In this document: positions 8,471-19,447 of the stretch, piece after piece
How the letters are laid out: each line of letters opens with the position of its first letter
How positions within the stretch are numbered: the stretch's first letter is position 1
Source: Artemia franciscana
Lineage: Eukaryota; Arthropoda; Branchiopoda; Anostraca; Artemiidae
Direction of reading: 5' to 3'
Assembly (NCBI RefSeq): GCF_032884065.1
Contig: NC_088871.1
Location: 45,063,591-45,127,590, forward strand
Length of the DNA stretch: 64,000 nt
Translations under genes and position numbers: made by a program
Notes under the pieces: model-generated
The model's input: the letters and a program-made list of their open reading frames with translations, nothing else
Told to the model about the DNA's origin: nothing
Database searches by the model: none

Positions 8471-11200
8471 TTGTTGATTGCTAATTTATATTATATTTAT
8501 ATTTATATTTTTTTTTATTTATTAATATTTTTTTAGTTTTCTTTTTCTCTTATTTTTCAGTTTTTTCCTTTTTTTTTAGTTTTTTCTTTTTTAGTTTTTA
8601 GTTTTTTTTTGTTTTTTACCTTTTTTTAGTTTTTTTAGTTTTTTAGTTTTTTAGCTTTTTTAGTTTTTTTATTAGTTTTGAGTTTTTTTTTAGTTTTTGC
8701 CTTTTTTTAGTTTTTTCAGTTTTTTTTAGTTTTTAGTTTTTTACCTTTTTTTAGTTTTTTTAGTTTTTTAGCTTTTTTAGTTTTTTTTCTTTTTAGTTTT
8801 TTTTTGTAGTTTTACCTTTTTTAGTTTTTTTCTTCTTTTGTATTAGTGTGAAATAATTCAGACGTCATATGCGGACAAACACGACGTCACTCGACAGACA
8901 GACAGACAGACATAACCCACAAACAACTTATTTTTATATATATTTATTCATATTTTTTTAGTTTTCTTTTTCTCTTTTATTTTTCAGTTTTTTCCTTTTT
9001 TTTAGTTTTTTTCTATTTTAGTTTTTAGTTTTTTTTAGTTTTTCACCTTTTTTTTAGTTTTTTTTTAGTTTTTTTAGTTTTTTAGCTTTTTTAGTTTTTT
9101 TATTAGTTTTTATTTTTTTTGTAGTTTTTGCCTTTTTTTATTTTTTTCAGTTTTTTTTTAGTTATATTTATATTTATATTTTTTATATTTATTAATATTT
9201 TTTAGTTTTCTTTTTCTCTTATTTTTCAGTTTTTTCCTTTTTTTTAGTTTTTTCTTTTTTAGTTTTTTTTTTGTTTTTTACCTTTTTTTAGTTTTTTTAG
9301 TTTTTTTTAGTTTTTTAGCTTTTTTAGTTTTTTTATTAGTTTTTAGTTTTTTTTTAGTTTTTGCCTTTTTTTAGTTTTTTCAGTTTTTTTTAGTTTTTAG
9401 TTTTTTACCTTTTTTTAGTTTTTTTTAGTTTTTTAGCTTTTTTAGTTTTTTTTCTTTTTAGTTTTTTTTGTAGTTTTACCTTTTTTAGTTTTTTTTCTTC
9501 TTTTGTATTAGTGTGAAATAATTCAGACGTCATATGCGGACAAACACGACGTCACTCGACAGACAGACAGACAGACATAACCCACAAACAACTTATTTTT
9601 ATATATATTTATTCATATTTTTTTAGTTTTCTTTTTCTCTTTTATTTTTCAGTTTTTTCCTTTTTTTTAGTTTTTTTCTATTTTAGTTTTTAGTTTTTTT
9701 TAGTTTTTCACCTTTTTTTAGTTTTTTTTAGTTTTTTTAGTTTTTTAGCTTTTTTAGTTTTTTTATTAGTTTTTATTTTTTTTGTAGTTTTTGCCTTTTT
9801 TTTATTTTTTTCAGTTTTTTTTTTAGTTATTAGATTTTTACCTTTTTTTAGTTTTTTTTTAGTTTTTTAGCTTTTTTAGTTTTTTTCTTCTTTTGTATTA
9901 GTGTGAAATAATTCAGACGTCATATGCGAACAAACATGACGTCACCTGATCCATCCACAGATCCACACACAGACAACTTATTTTTATATGTTTTTTATAT
10001 TTATTAATATTTTTTTAGTTTTCTTTTTCTCTTATTTTTTCTCTTATATTTTATTCACCTTTTTTTAGTTTTTTTTTAGTTTTTTTAGTTTTTTAGCTTT
10101 TTTAGTTTTTTTATTAGTTTTTATTTTTTTTGTAGTTTTTGCCTTTTTTTATTTTTTTCAGTTTTTTTTTAGTTATATTTATATTTATATTTTTTATATT
10201 TATTAATATTTTTTAGTTTTCTTTTTCTCTTATTTTTCAGTTTTTTCCTTTTTTTTAGTTTTTTCTTTTTTAGTTTTTAGTTTTTTTTTGTTTTTTACCT
10301 TTTTTTAGTTTTTTTAGTTTTTTTTAGTTTTTTAGCTTTTTAGTTTTTTTATTAGTTTTTAGTTTTTTTTTAGTTTTTGCCTTTTTTTAGTTTTTTCAGC
10401 CATATTTATTAATATTTTTTTAGTTTTCTTTTTCTCTTATTTTTTCTCTTATATTTTATTCACCTTTTTTAGTTTTTTTTTAGTTTTTTTAGTTTTTTAG
10501 CTTTTTTAGTTTTTTTATTAGTTTTTATTTTTTTTGTAGTTTTTGCCTTTTTTTATTTTTTTCAGTTTTTTTTTTTAGTTATTAGATTTTTACCTTTTTT
10601 TAGTTTTTTTTAGTTTTTTAGCTTTTTTAGTTTTTTTCTTCTTTTGTATTAGTGTGAAATAATTCAGACGTCATATGCGAACAAACATGACGTCACCTGA
10701 TCCATCCACAGATCCACACACAGACAACTTATTTTTATATAGATAGATATATTTATTCATATTTTTTTTAGTTTTTTTTTTCTCTTTTATTTTTCAGTTT
10801 TTTCCTTTTTTTTAGTTTTTTTCTTTTTTAGTTTTTAGTTTTTTTAGTTTTTTACCTTTTTTTAGTTTTTTTTTAGTTTTTTTAGTTTTTTAGCTTTTTT
10901 ACGTTTTTTTATTAGTTTTTATTTTTTTTGTAGTTTTTGCCTTTTTTTATTTTTTTCAGTTTTTTTTAGTTATTAGATTTTTACCTTTTTTTAGTTTTTT
11001 TTTAGTTTTTTAGCTTTTTTAGTTTTTTTTTCTTTTTAGTTTTTTTTGTAGTTTTTACCTTTTTTAGTTTTTTTCTTCTTTTGTATTAGTGTGAAATAAT
11101 TCAGACGTCATATGCGGACAAACATGACGTCACCTGATCCATCCACAGATCCACACACAGACAACTTATTTTTATATATATAGATAGATATAACAAATAT
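8245..11200 (-). mobile_element. Serial Helitron 5' ends with T-rich internal arrays
   Basis: T-rich (plus strand) arrays of 'TTTTTTAGTTTTTT' alternate with a conserved block containing 'GTGTGAAATAATTCAGACGT' and, further on, 'CAACTTATTTTTATATA'. The first block begins at about 8847, 9511, 9901, 10652 and 11090. Read on the minus strand, each block is a Helitron 5'-type end: an AT stretch, 'ATAAAAATAAGTTGT', a CTGT-rich run, then a TGACGTCA or ACGTCGTG motif. Five such heads follow each other in the same direction without intervening 3' ends. They resolve to the single helicase relic at 7741-7943. Confidence 0.7.
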
Positions 11201-11217
11201 GTAATTATTATGTATTA

Positions 11218-11290
11218 CTAGCTGTTGGGGGTGGCGCTTCGCGCCACCCCAACACCTAGTTGGTGGGGGCGCTTCGCGCCCCCCCCCCAA
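11218..11290 (-). repeat. Helitron 3' terminus: two tandem hairpin plus CTAG ends
   Basis: Outer unit: stem 11228-11237 / 11241-11250 (GGGGTGGCGC, loop TTC, GCGCCACCCC), with CTAG at 11218-11221. Inner unit: stem 11265-11272 / 11276-11283 (GGGGGCGC, loop TTC, GCGCCCCC), with CTAG at 11256-11259. The spacing from hairpin to CTAG is 6 and 5 nt. Either could act as rolling-circle terminator. Confidence 0.85.
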
Positions 11291-11373
11291 GCCCCCCCGT
11301 GCGCGTAAGTCGTTACGCGCCATAATAGTTACGCGCCATTGTAGTTGTGTCCCTATGTCCCACCTGTGAATAT

Positions 11374-11481
<108 letters not shown>

Positions 11482-11483
11482 TT

Positions 11484-11690
11484 TTAACTACGTAAAACTT
11501 GCGAATATACAACATTCTTTGCTGTCCCATTGTCTTTGCATATAAATAGATTGTCAGGTTTACCGACTCTTGAACATGCAACATATAATGGTCCATGGGA
11601 AAACAATCTGTATTCAGATCTATACCTCATGATTCTAATGATTGCCCTTGAGCTTTGTTGATGGTGATTGCTAATCGACCATTCCCTGTC
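11484..11690 (-). pseudogene. Helitron helicase C-terminus, copy 2 (decayed)
   Basis: Nearly identical to 7741-7943: motifs 'ITINKAQGQSLE' and '[11 protein letters not shown]', same TGA stop and same one-base frameshift, TAA stop at 11486-11484. Coding sequence upstream on the minus strand is lost into minisatellite. Confidence 0.85.
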
Positions 11691-12310
11691 CCGGTGTCCC
11701 GGTCGTCATTTACATCCCCCTGTTTCCCCCGGTGTCCCCGTTGTAGTTGTGTCCCTGTGTCCCGGTCGTCATTTATATTCCCTGTGTCCCGGTCGTCATT
11801 TGTATCCCGGTATCCCGGTCTGTATATACATTCGTTTTTTAGTTTTGTTTTTCTCCTTTATTTTTTTCCTTTTTTTTTCTTTTTTAGCTTATTTAGATTT
11901 TTAGATTTTTTAGTTTTTTTATTAGTTTTTAGTTTTTTTTTCTTTTTAGCTTTTTTGTCCCGGTCGTCATTTATATCCCCCTGTTTCCCCCGGTGTCCCC
12001 GTTGTAGTTGTGTCCCTGTGTCCCGGTCGTCATTTATATTCCCTGTGTCCCGGTCGTCATTTGTATCCCGGTGTACCGGTCTGTATATACATTCGTTTTT
12101 TAGTTTTGTTTTTCTCCTTTATTTTTTTCCTTTTTTTTTCTTTTTTAGTTTATTTAGATTTTTAGATTTTTTAGTTTTTTTATTAGTTTTTAGTTTTTTT
12201 TTCTTTTTAGTTTTTTTGTAGTTTTTACCTTCTTTTTAGTTTTGTTAATTTTTTTTTTTTTACTTATGTCCTGGTCGTCATTTATACTCCCTGTGTCCCG
12301 GTGCTTTGTT
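11691..12310. repeat. CCCGGTCGTCATTTA minisatellite blocks inside the Helitron
   Basis: Two main blocks (about 11691-11830 and 11957-12095) and fragments near 12266-12310 and 12340-12365, separated by T-rich sequence. The first two blocks with their T-rich spacers form a direct repeat of about 260 bp. Confidence 0.8.
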
Positions 12311-13048
12311 GATTGCTAATCGAACATTCCTTTTGTCCTGGTCGCTTTCTCTTTGAGTGTCGTCATTTATTTTTTTCTTTTTTAGTTCTTTTAGTTTTTA
12401 CCTTTTTTAGTTTTTTTTAGTTTTTTAGATGAAAATTTTTTTTAGTTTTTTCCTTTTTTTCTTTTTAGTTTTTTATTGGTTTTTACCTTTATGTTAGCTT
12501 ATTTTTCAGTTTTTTCCTTTTTTTTTAGTTTTTTTTTATTTTTTATTTTTTTAGTTTTTTACCTTTTTTTAGTTTTTTTAGTTTTTTTAGTTTTTTTAGT
12601 TTTTTAGCTTTTTTACTTTTTTTATTAGTTTTTAGTTTTTTTGTAGTTTTTTGCCTTTTTTTTTAGTTTTTTCAGTTTTTTTTTTAGTTTTTTATTGGTT
12701 TTTACCTTTATTTTAGCTTATTTTTCAGTTTTTTCCTTTTTTTAGTTTTTTTTAGTTTTTAGTTTTTTTAGTTTTTTACCTTTTTTTAGTTTTTTTAGTT
12801 TTTTTAGTTTTTTAGCTTTTTTATTTTTTTTATTAGTTTTTAGTTTTTTTTGTAGTTTTTGCCTTTTTTTTAGTTTTTTTAGTTTTTTAGCTTTTTTATT
12901 AGTTTTTAGTTTTTTTTGTAGTTTTTGCCTTTTTTTAGTTTTTTTAGTTTTTTAGCTTTTTTATTTTTTTTATTAGTTTTTAGTTTTTTTTGTAGTTTTT
13001 GCCTTTTTTTAGTTTTTTCAGTTTTGACGTCACCTGATCCAGTTTTTT

Positions 13049-13064
13049 CAGGTGACGTCACCTG
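13049..13064. promoter_or_regulatory. 16-bp perfect palindrome with CRE core
   Basis: CAGGTGACGTCACCTG, self-complementary, containing TGACGTCA, the consensus site of CREB/ATF bZIP factors. The identical palindrome lies at 13906-13921, also just inside a Helitron 5'-type end. Confidence 0.6.
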
Positions 13065-13905
13065 ATCCACGATCCACAGATCCACAGACAACTTATTTTT
13101 ATATATATAGATAGTTTTTTTTTTTACTTATGTCCTGGTCGTCATTTATACTCCCTGTGTCCCGGTGCTTTGTTGATTGCTAATCGAACATTCCTTTTGT
13201 CCTGGTCGCTTTCTCTTTGAGTTTCGTCATTTATTTTTTTCTTTTTTAGTTCTTTTAGTTTTTACCTTTTTTAGTTTTTTTTAGTTTTTTAGATGAAATT
13301 TTTTTTTAGTTTTTTCCTTTTTTTCTTTTTAGTTTTTTATTGGTTTTTACTTTTATTTTAGCTTATTTTTCAGTTTTTTCCTTTTTTTTAGTTTTTTTTT
13401 ATTTTTTATTTTTTTTAGTTTTTTACCTTTTTTTAGTTTTTTTAGTTTTTTTTAGTTTTTTAGCTTTTTTACTTTTTTTATTAGTTTTTAGTTTTTTTTT
13501 GTAGGTTTTGCCTTTTTTTAGTTTTTTCAGTTTTTTTTTAGTTTTTTATTGGTTTTTACCTTTATTTTAGCTTATTTTTCAGTTTTTTCCTTTTTTTTTT
13601 AGTTTTTTTTAGTTTTTAGTTTTTTTAGTTTTTTACCTTTTTTTAGTTTTTTTAGTTTTTTTAGTTTTTTAGCTTTTTTATTTTTTTTATTAGTTTTTAG
13701 TTTTTTTTGTAGTTTTTGCCTTTTTTTAGTTTTTTTAGTTTTTTAGCTTTTTTATTAGTTTTTAGTTTTTTTTTGTAGTTTTTGCCTTTTTTTAGTTTTT
13801 TTAGTTTTTTAGCTTTTTTATTTTTTTTATTAGTTTTTAGTTTTTTTTGTAGTTTTTGCCTTTTTTTAGTTTTTTCAGTTTTGACGTCACCTGATCCAGT
13901 TTTTT

Positions 13906-13921
13906 CAGGTGACGTCACCTG
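13906..13921. promoter_or_regulatory. 16-bp perfect palindrome with CRE core (second copy)
   Basis: CAGGTGACGTCACCTG again, about 45 bp inside the TC terminus at 13966. TGACGTCA occurs in related 5' modules near 9928, 10688 and 11124. It may be a promoter element or a transposase-recognition feature; binding is not shown. Confidence 0.6.
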
Positions 13922-14399
13922 ATCCATCCACAGACAGACAGACAACTTATTTTTATATATATAAGATTGCGCATTAAATCCATTTGTAAAACAAAACCTA
14001 AAGTAAAAGAAAACAAGACTCGAACCAAAACTGCAGAAATATTTATTGTCTCCCGAGATTATTCTGTTGATCAACTCTTAGTTAAAACTGTAATATTGTT
14101 TGTATCAAACAGATCAAAATTTTGTAAAATACAAAAATATTTTCTCTTACCCCCTTCTTTATTTAGTATGGAATTTCTTTTTTTTTAAACTCCTTGGTGT
14201 CAAATGTTTTCGTTAGCATTTTGTCTCTTCTTTCAGGATATGAAGCTTGATGCAGGCTTTGAAATGGGTCCTCCGTGAAGTACATATATTTCTAACTAAT
14301 TAGAACCTCTACATTATCACTAGCTTCGGCTCTAAAAGGTTCCCAAGTAAGACTGAAAGTATACCAAGCACAAGCTGCTGTCCTCTTATATTTTTATTT

Positions 14400-15050
14400 C
14401 AGTAGCTCAGCTAAAACTGCTATCGTCGTGATTTCTTCAGTAAACAACATTTTCATATCTTTAACTGCATACAAATATTTAATTCTGAAAAAGCTGAGCA
14501 ACATCCACACTTATAACAAAGCTCCTTCCAAAATGGTCCTAAAACCCTGAAAAAGTCTACTACAGGATATAAGTCCCTTTCAAAAATGGTTTCTGAGCAG
14601 TTTCTGGAATACAGTTCTTGCTGATGGCTTATATTCAATAACAATATTTTAGACCATTCTCAATAACATGCATAATCTTCTTTTCGTGTATGTGCCTTTT
14701 GACACATTCAACAGCGTCCTGGAGATCCACATTTCATAATCACGTCTGTTTTTTTTTTCCTGAATTTCATGTTCAGTAAGGTTGGGCTTATCATTTAGTT
14801 CTGATTTTGCTCGGAAGGGTACCTGTTCAGTAGTTGAAGTCTCAATGCCCTGTCGTGATAGTAACTTGCCCTGGAAACTTGCTGACTTCCAAATATTATG
14901 AAGCGACGAGTTGCTTGAATAAACTTTTGACGGTCGTTTACAGGTCTCATTGACTTTTTTGCGGCTGCCCTGTGACTCGTACATCGAGGCGGTTCAAGTC
15001 TAATGTTTGTCACACTTTGTCTCGATACAGAAGGCTTTTTATCATCTAAT
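14400..15050 (-). pseudogene. eIF4G-like MA3-domain relic
   Basis: Minus strand, broken into frames. It reads a Ser/Arg-rich linker, then 'NLTEHEIQEKK' (about 14790-14750), 'DLQDAVECVK', 'KKIMHVIENGLKY', 'EYKPSARTVFQKLL', then 'KGLISCSRLFQGFRTILE' and 'DMKMLFTEE', interrupted by at least two stops and two frameshifts. The order matches the start and body of the MA3 domain of translation initiation factor eIF4G, where an 'EE(L/I)EKK' helix precedes 'EAVxCV'. In the living protein this domain binds eIF4A and related partners in the cytoplasm. An N-terminal piece of the same family lies at 20560-21300 on the same strand. Recognition is by eye, and a related MA3 protein is the alternative. Confidence 0.6.
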
Positions 15051-15059
15051 AGTGGTTAG

Positions 15060-16500
15060 TATCTTCCACCACCTATTTGCATTGCCCCTTTTCAACATCT
15101 ACCTAATTATTCCCTGAAAGCTTCACTTTAATACCCTTAGTTTGTGCAGTAGCAATAACTGTAGTGGCAACAGTAGTATTATTAGCAGTATTCACATATC
15201 ACCTTAGATTTTTTTCCAACATCCCCTTCAACACACGATGTTCCAACTTGATACACAAATCAATTCTTGATATATTCTCTTTTGACAATCTAAATGCACA
15301 TAGTGTTTTTCGTTAGTTTGAATTCTCTATCAATATTCTCTGAAACCCTACCTTCATGGACTTACCCTTAACAGTAATAGTGTCAAAGTAGTTGCAGTTG
15401 TAGTAGGAGAAGTAGTTGGAGTGTTAGTGTTGTAATATTAATATTAGTAATAGTAGTAGTAGCAGTAATAATAGCTGTAGATGGAGTAGTTTAGTAGCAG
15501 TAGTAGCATTAGTAAAAGTAGCAACGGTAGTAGTGTTAGTAATGAAATGCATATATTACCTTTTTGTCAAATTATCTTTCCCTTTAAGTATTCTCTAAGA
15601 GTTCAAACTTAATACCAAAAATCCTTCTTGAGATACGCCCTTTTGACAACCTGCATGCAGATGGTGTGTTTTGATTTATTTTAAATTCCCCCTCAATATT
15701 CTGATTTTGTACTAGATTTTACTAAGTACTAAGATTTTATACTAGTATCGTAGTAGTAGTGGTAGTAGTAGGAACAGTAGTAACAGTAATAGTGTATTAT
15801 TATTAGTAGAAGTAACAGTAGTAGCAGCAATATTATTAGCAGTAGTAGCAGGTACATTTTGCCTGTTGGTCAACAGAACATCCCACTGATGATATCCCTG
15901 AAGTTTCCTCTTAACACAATAAGCTGTTCCAAAAATACTGCTGATACTTCCGTATCAGCAATCTGTATAAAAAAATATGCTTTGATTTAATTCAAATTTC
16001 ACCTCAACTTTTCTTCAGATGTTTATTCCAATATCTTCAGTCTTTGTAGTACCCACTACAGCAGCTTTAGTTTTAGTGATAGTAGTGATAGTATTAGTAA
16101 TTGAAGAACCATGCAAATTTGGCCTTTTTGGTCAATTGATCATCTACCTTATCATTTTCTGGCAGTTAAAAATTAATATACTCAGTCATTCCTGAGTTAC
16201 GCCCTTTTGACAACCCATATACACATAACTTGCTTTGATTTAGTTCAACACTACTGCAGCAGCAGTAGTTTTGGTGATAGTAGTGATAGTATTAGTAATA
16301 GAAGTAGCACGCAAATTTGGCCTTTTTGGTCAATTGATCATCTCCCTTATCATTTTCTGGCAGTTCGAAATTAATATTCTCAGTCATTCCTTAGTTACAC
16401 TCTTTTGACAACCCATATGCACATAATCTTTTTTGATTTAGTTCAACACTATCTTCGATAATCCTTGAAAGACATACCTTAATGCCCTTCGTATTTTGGG
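15060..16500. repeat. Diverged ~200-300 bp tandem units with AGT trinucleotide runs
   Basis: Recurring phrases 'CTTTTGACAAC', 'GCACATA', 'TTTGATTTA' and 'TTCTGGCAGTT' alternate with (AGT/AGC)n-rich stretches (15390-15560, 15750-15860). The last two units are clear: 'GATAGTAGTGATAGTATTAG' recurs about 200 bp apart near 16076 and 16275. No coding sequence seen. Confidence 0.7.
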
Positions 16501-16549
16501 AAAGTAGCAGTCAAACATGCATACTTTTTCTGAATAACATATTCTATAT

Positions 16550-18500
16550 GTAAACAATGATCAAATTGCCTAACGCACAACCCTTGTCCTGAGGCCTTGG
16601 GGGAAGGGAGTTGACATCGCCAAACACATAATAACTGAACCTTTCAACAATGCTGAATAGTAGATGTTTCAAAAGTTTGTTTGGATGTTTTTCGGGAAAT
16701 GATGGGCATGCGGGGGGGGGGGGGGGGAAGCTGGTTGCTGTTAAATCACTTTTTACTCTTAAAAGGGCAATATAACTTCCGATTTCAAATCAAGTGAGCC
16801 ACGTATGAAGTCTATACGGCAACCCATTCTATAAAAACTTCATGTGCCCCCAGGGCATAAATTAAGCCCTTTCCTCGGTTCTCTGGGGGATTTTTTCGAC
16901 CTAGAAGCATTTTTATATGTTCTTTGGACTATATTTTTGTTAAATGGGTATCTCCCAATTTTAACCAGATGCGTTTCATGAAAAGAGGGGTAGTTAAGAG
17001 AGGGCTAGTTGAATTCCATCAGTTTTGACTCTGAAGATGGAACTAGTGCTTCCAATTTTCAAGAGAATGGGCAACTTGTAAAGTTTATATAACCATGCCT
17101 TCCGTAAAATCTCAATTGCCCCCGGGCAATTAACTTACATAACTTATAACCCTTAACCCCAGACCCTGGTGGTTGGTAACAACACCAAAAGCCCTGTTAT
17201 ATGATCTTTGAACTATTTTGAATAAAATGGCTATCAAAAAATTTCTATTGGATGCATTTTGGGAAAAATACGACGTGTAGGGGGGCGGGGGGTAGCTGCC
17301 CTCTGATCACTTTGACTCTTAAGAAGGGCACTTTTGGATTACCAATCCAATGAGACCCCTCTGAAGTATATAACACCACTCTTTCTACAAAAACCTTACA
17401 TGCCTCTAGGGAATGACTAACAACCCATACCCTGAGGGCTGCGGGGTGGTTGGCATCCTTAACGACATAACTTCCGGACCCTTCAATTACACTAAACAAA
17501 ATTGCTATTTCAAATTTTGACTGCATGTTTCTGTGGAAATGATGGGTGGGGAGGGGGAGGGGGCTGGTTGCTGCCAAATCACTTTTAACTCTTAAAGAGG
17601 GCACTATAATTTCCAATTTCAAATCAAATTGCCCCATCTGAAGTTTATACGACCAGCCATTCCATAAAAACCTTATATGCCTCCAGGGCATAACTTACAA
17701 ACCTTGCTCCAGGTCTCTGGGGGATTTGCAAACCCTAGAGACAATTGTATATGTTTTTGGACTTTTTTGAACAAAATAGCTATCTCACAATTCCAATCTG
17801 ATGCGTTTGGTGAAAAGAAGGGTAGTTAGGAGGGGGCCAGTTGCCTTCTATCACTTTTAACTTTTAAAAGAGAACTAGAATTTCCAATTTTCAACCAAAC
17901 GAGACTCCTCTAAAATTTATACAACCATCTCTTCCATAAAAACATTAAATACCCCCAAGCCATAACCTACAACCCTTACCCCAGGCTCTAGATGTTTCTT
18001 TAAATCCCAAAAGCCTTGTTATATGATCTTCGGACTATATTGAATAAAATACTGTCTTAAAATTTCAATTGGATACATTTCAGTACAATACGACGTGTGT
18101 GTGAGGGGGGGGGGTATCTGCCCTCCAGTCACTGTTTCTCCTAAAAAGGGCACCATTACTTCTGTTAAAAATCCAATGAGCCCCCTCCGAAGCTTACACA
18201 ACCACCCTTTCAATAAAAACCTTATATGCCCCAAGGGCATAACTTAAAGCCCTTTCCCTGAGGACTGTATGGGGGTGGTAGTCCCCAAAGACATTATTTC
18301 CAGACCATTCAACTGCGTTAAACAAAATGGCTGTATCAAAATTTTGACTGACTTTGTTTGGGAAATTTATGGGCGTGGGAGGGGGCTGGTCGCCCTCCAA
18401 GCAATTTTGACAATTAAAATGTGCGTTCTGCCTATGACTGCCAAGTTGTTTGAAAGGTGGACCTTTAGACAAGATCTTAGCTGGGATAGCAAGGGACCCA
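16550..18500. repeat. Tandem array of ~280-bp units, block 1
   Basis: About seven diverged units. Landmarks are 'AACAAAATGGCTATCTCA'-like sequence near 16933, 17220, 17492, 17771, 18043 and 18322 (spacing 272-287), a G-rich stretch, 'GCCCTC', 'CTTAAAAAGGGCAC', then 'AGTTTATACGACCA' and 'GGGCATAACTTAC'. The same family recurs at 29467-29880 and 33304-34930. No gene is supported; small ORFs here are repeat translations. Confidence 0.85.
16712..16728 (+). repeat. Homopolymeric G run
   Basis: A G-only run of about 17 within the tandem array. It could form quadruplex structure and its length may be unreliable in the assembly. Confidence 0.8.
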
Positions 18501-18529
18501 GCTAGTATATATATATAGGTAAAGGTAAT

Positions 18530-18842
18530 AAAGGTAAAATACGGCATTAGACTTTACAGTCCCTACCGGCGGTGCTGATCTCCGTTTCTTGGCCCTTCAG
18601 CCAGGAAGTGCAATGGGGGGTTGGGGGCCAGCCATCCTGTGCTTGTGCACACCCTTCCTGTTTACCTTCCCAGATTTCTCCAGGTACCCATTTAGAGCTG
18701 GGTCGACTCTGGCTAAGCTTACAGAGTCACGCCACTGACCCCCGTCCCAACCGAAGAATTGGGTACACCGGAATTCGAACCCGCGTCCTCTCAGACAAAG
18801 GATCCCGAATCCAGCGCACCAACCAACCCGGCCAGGAGGGTT
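18530..18842 (-). mobile_element. tRNA-derived SINE, copy 2 of a tandem pair
   Basis: The minus-strand head (near 18842-18765) resembles a tRNA with box B 'GGTTCGAATTCC'. The body runs 'CAGGATGGCTGGCCCCCAAC' to 'CAGCACCGCCGGTAGGGACT' and ends near 18530 in CTTTACC-type repeats. About 310 bp. Transcription would be by RNA polymerase III from internal boxes. Confidence 0.85.
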
Positions 18843-19156
18843 AAGGTAAAGGATACGGCATTAGACTTTACAGTCCCTACCGGCGGTGCTGATCTCCGTT
18901 TCTTGGCCCTTCAGCCAGGAAGTGCAATGGGGGGTTGGGGGCCAGCCATCCTGTGCTTTCACACACCCTTCCTGTTTACCTTCCCCAGATTTCTCCAGGT
19001 ACCCATTTAGAGCTGGGTCGACTCTGGCTAAGCTTACAGAGTCACGCCACTGACCCCCGTCCCAACTGAAGAATTGGGTACACTGGGATTCGAACCCGCG
19101 TCCCTCTCAGACAAAGGATCCTGAATCCAGCGCACCAACCAACTCGACCAGGACGG

Positions 19157-19158
<2 letters not shown>
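18843..19158 (-). mobile_element. tRNA-derived SINE, copy 1 of a tandem pair
   Basis: Very similar to 18530-18842 and directly abutting it. Head: 'TGGTCGAGTTGG' (box A) and 'GGTTCGAATCCC' (box B). Ends in CCTTTACCTTAA where the second copy begins. The tandem arrangement suggests a dimer or an insertion exactly at the 3' tail. Confidence 0.87.

Positions 19159-19160
<2 letters not shown>

Positions 19161-19200
<40 letters not shown>
19161..19200 (+). repeat. A40 homopolymer
   Basis: Forty consecutive A (T on the minus strand) between the SINE pair and the next tRNA-like unit. Confidence 0.95.
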
Positions 19201-19203
<3 letters not shown>

Positions 19204-19225
19204 TACGCTTAGAAGATATGTATTA

Positions 19226-19305
19226 GGCTTCCTTGCGACACGGGGGATTGAACTTCGGCCCGGCTGTCTCCGGGCCTTGCTCTAACCACTCCGCTGTCAC
19301 AAGGT

Positions 19306-19306
<1 letters not shown>
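19226..19306 (-). ncRNA. tRNA-like unit with long paired arms
   Basis: Minus strand: 'CCTTGTGAC' near the start pairs with 'GTCGCAAGG' at the end. Box A-like 'AGCGGAGTGGTTAGAGC', a 7-bp GGCCCGG/CCGGGCC arm and box B-like 'AGTTCAATCCC' follow in tRNA order. It is followed on the minus strand by a T40 run (19200-19161). Probably a tRNA-derived retroelement head or pseudogene rather than a working tRNA. Confidence 0.65.

Positions 19307-19349
<43 letters not shown>
19307..19349 (+). repeat. A43 homopolymer
   Basis: Separates the two tRNA-like units. It is a T run on the minus strand, immediately 3' of the tRNA-Pro-like unit. Confidence 0.95.
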
Positions 19350-19351
<2 letters not shown>

Positions 19352-19352
<1 letters not shown>

Positions 19353-19424
19353 GGATGATCAAGGATTCGAACCCGAGACCTCTCCCACCATAAGCAAGAG
19401 TCAGACCCCCAGACCAGCAACCAC
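19352..19424 (-). pseudogene. tRNA-Pro-like pseudogene
   Basis: The minus strand follows eukaryotic tRNA-Pro closely: 'TGGTCTGGGGGTCTGACTC', 'CTTATGGTGGGAGAGGTC', 'GGGTTCGAATCC'. The anticodon position reads ATG, where proline tRNAs have NGG, and the acceptor strands (GTGGTTGC and GATCATCCC) do not pair. Non-functional or SINE head. Confidence 0.65.
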
Positions 19425-19447
19425 AAAAAAAAAAAAAAAAAAAAAAA
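19425..19447 (+). repeat. A23 homopolymer at the 3' end of the 5S-like unit
   Basis: On the minus strand this is a T23 run directly after the 5S end, far longer than a normal RNA polymerase III terminator. Confidence 0.95.

Larger units (their letters stand above)
12366..13930. repeat. T-rich array with internal ~780-870 bp duplication
   Basis: Long TTTTTAG-type array. The segment beginning 'TTACTTATGTCCTGGTCG' near 12260 recurs near 13128, followed by the same order of T-rich blocks and the same TGACGTCA-containing end (13025-13065 and 13882-13925). So a large piece of the element is tandemly duplicated. Lys-rich ORFs on the minus strand are low-complexity artefacts. Confidence 0.7.

Noticed and set aside
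12906..14074. Lys-rich minus-strand ORFs resembling nuclear proteins
   Set aside because: They are translations of the T-rich internal array of the Helitron (AAA and AAG codons).
19352..19424. Functional tRNA with ATG anticodon
   Set aside because: Acceptor strands do not pair and the body matches tRNA-Pro with a changed anticodon, so a pseudogene or SINE head is more likely.
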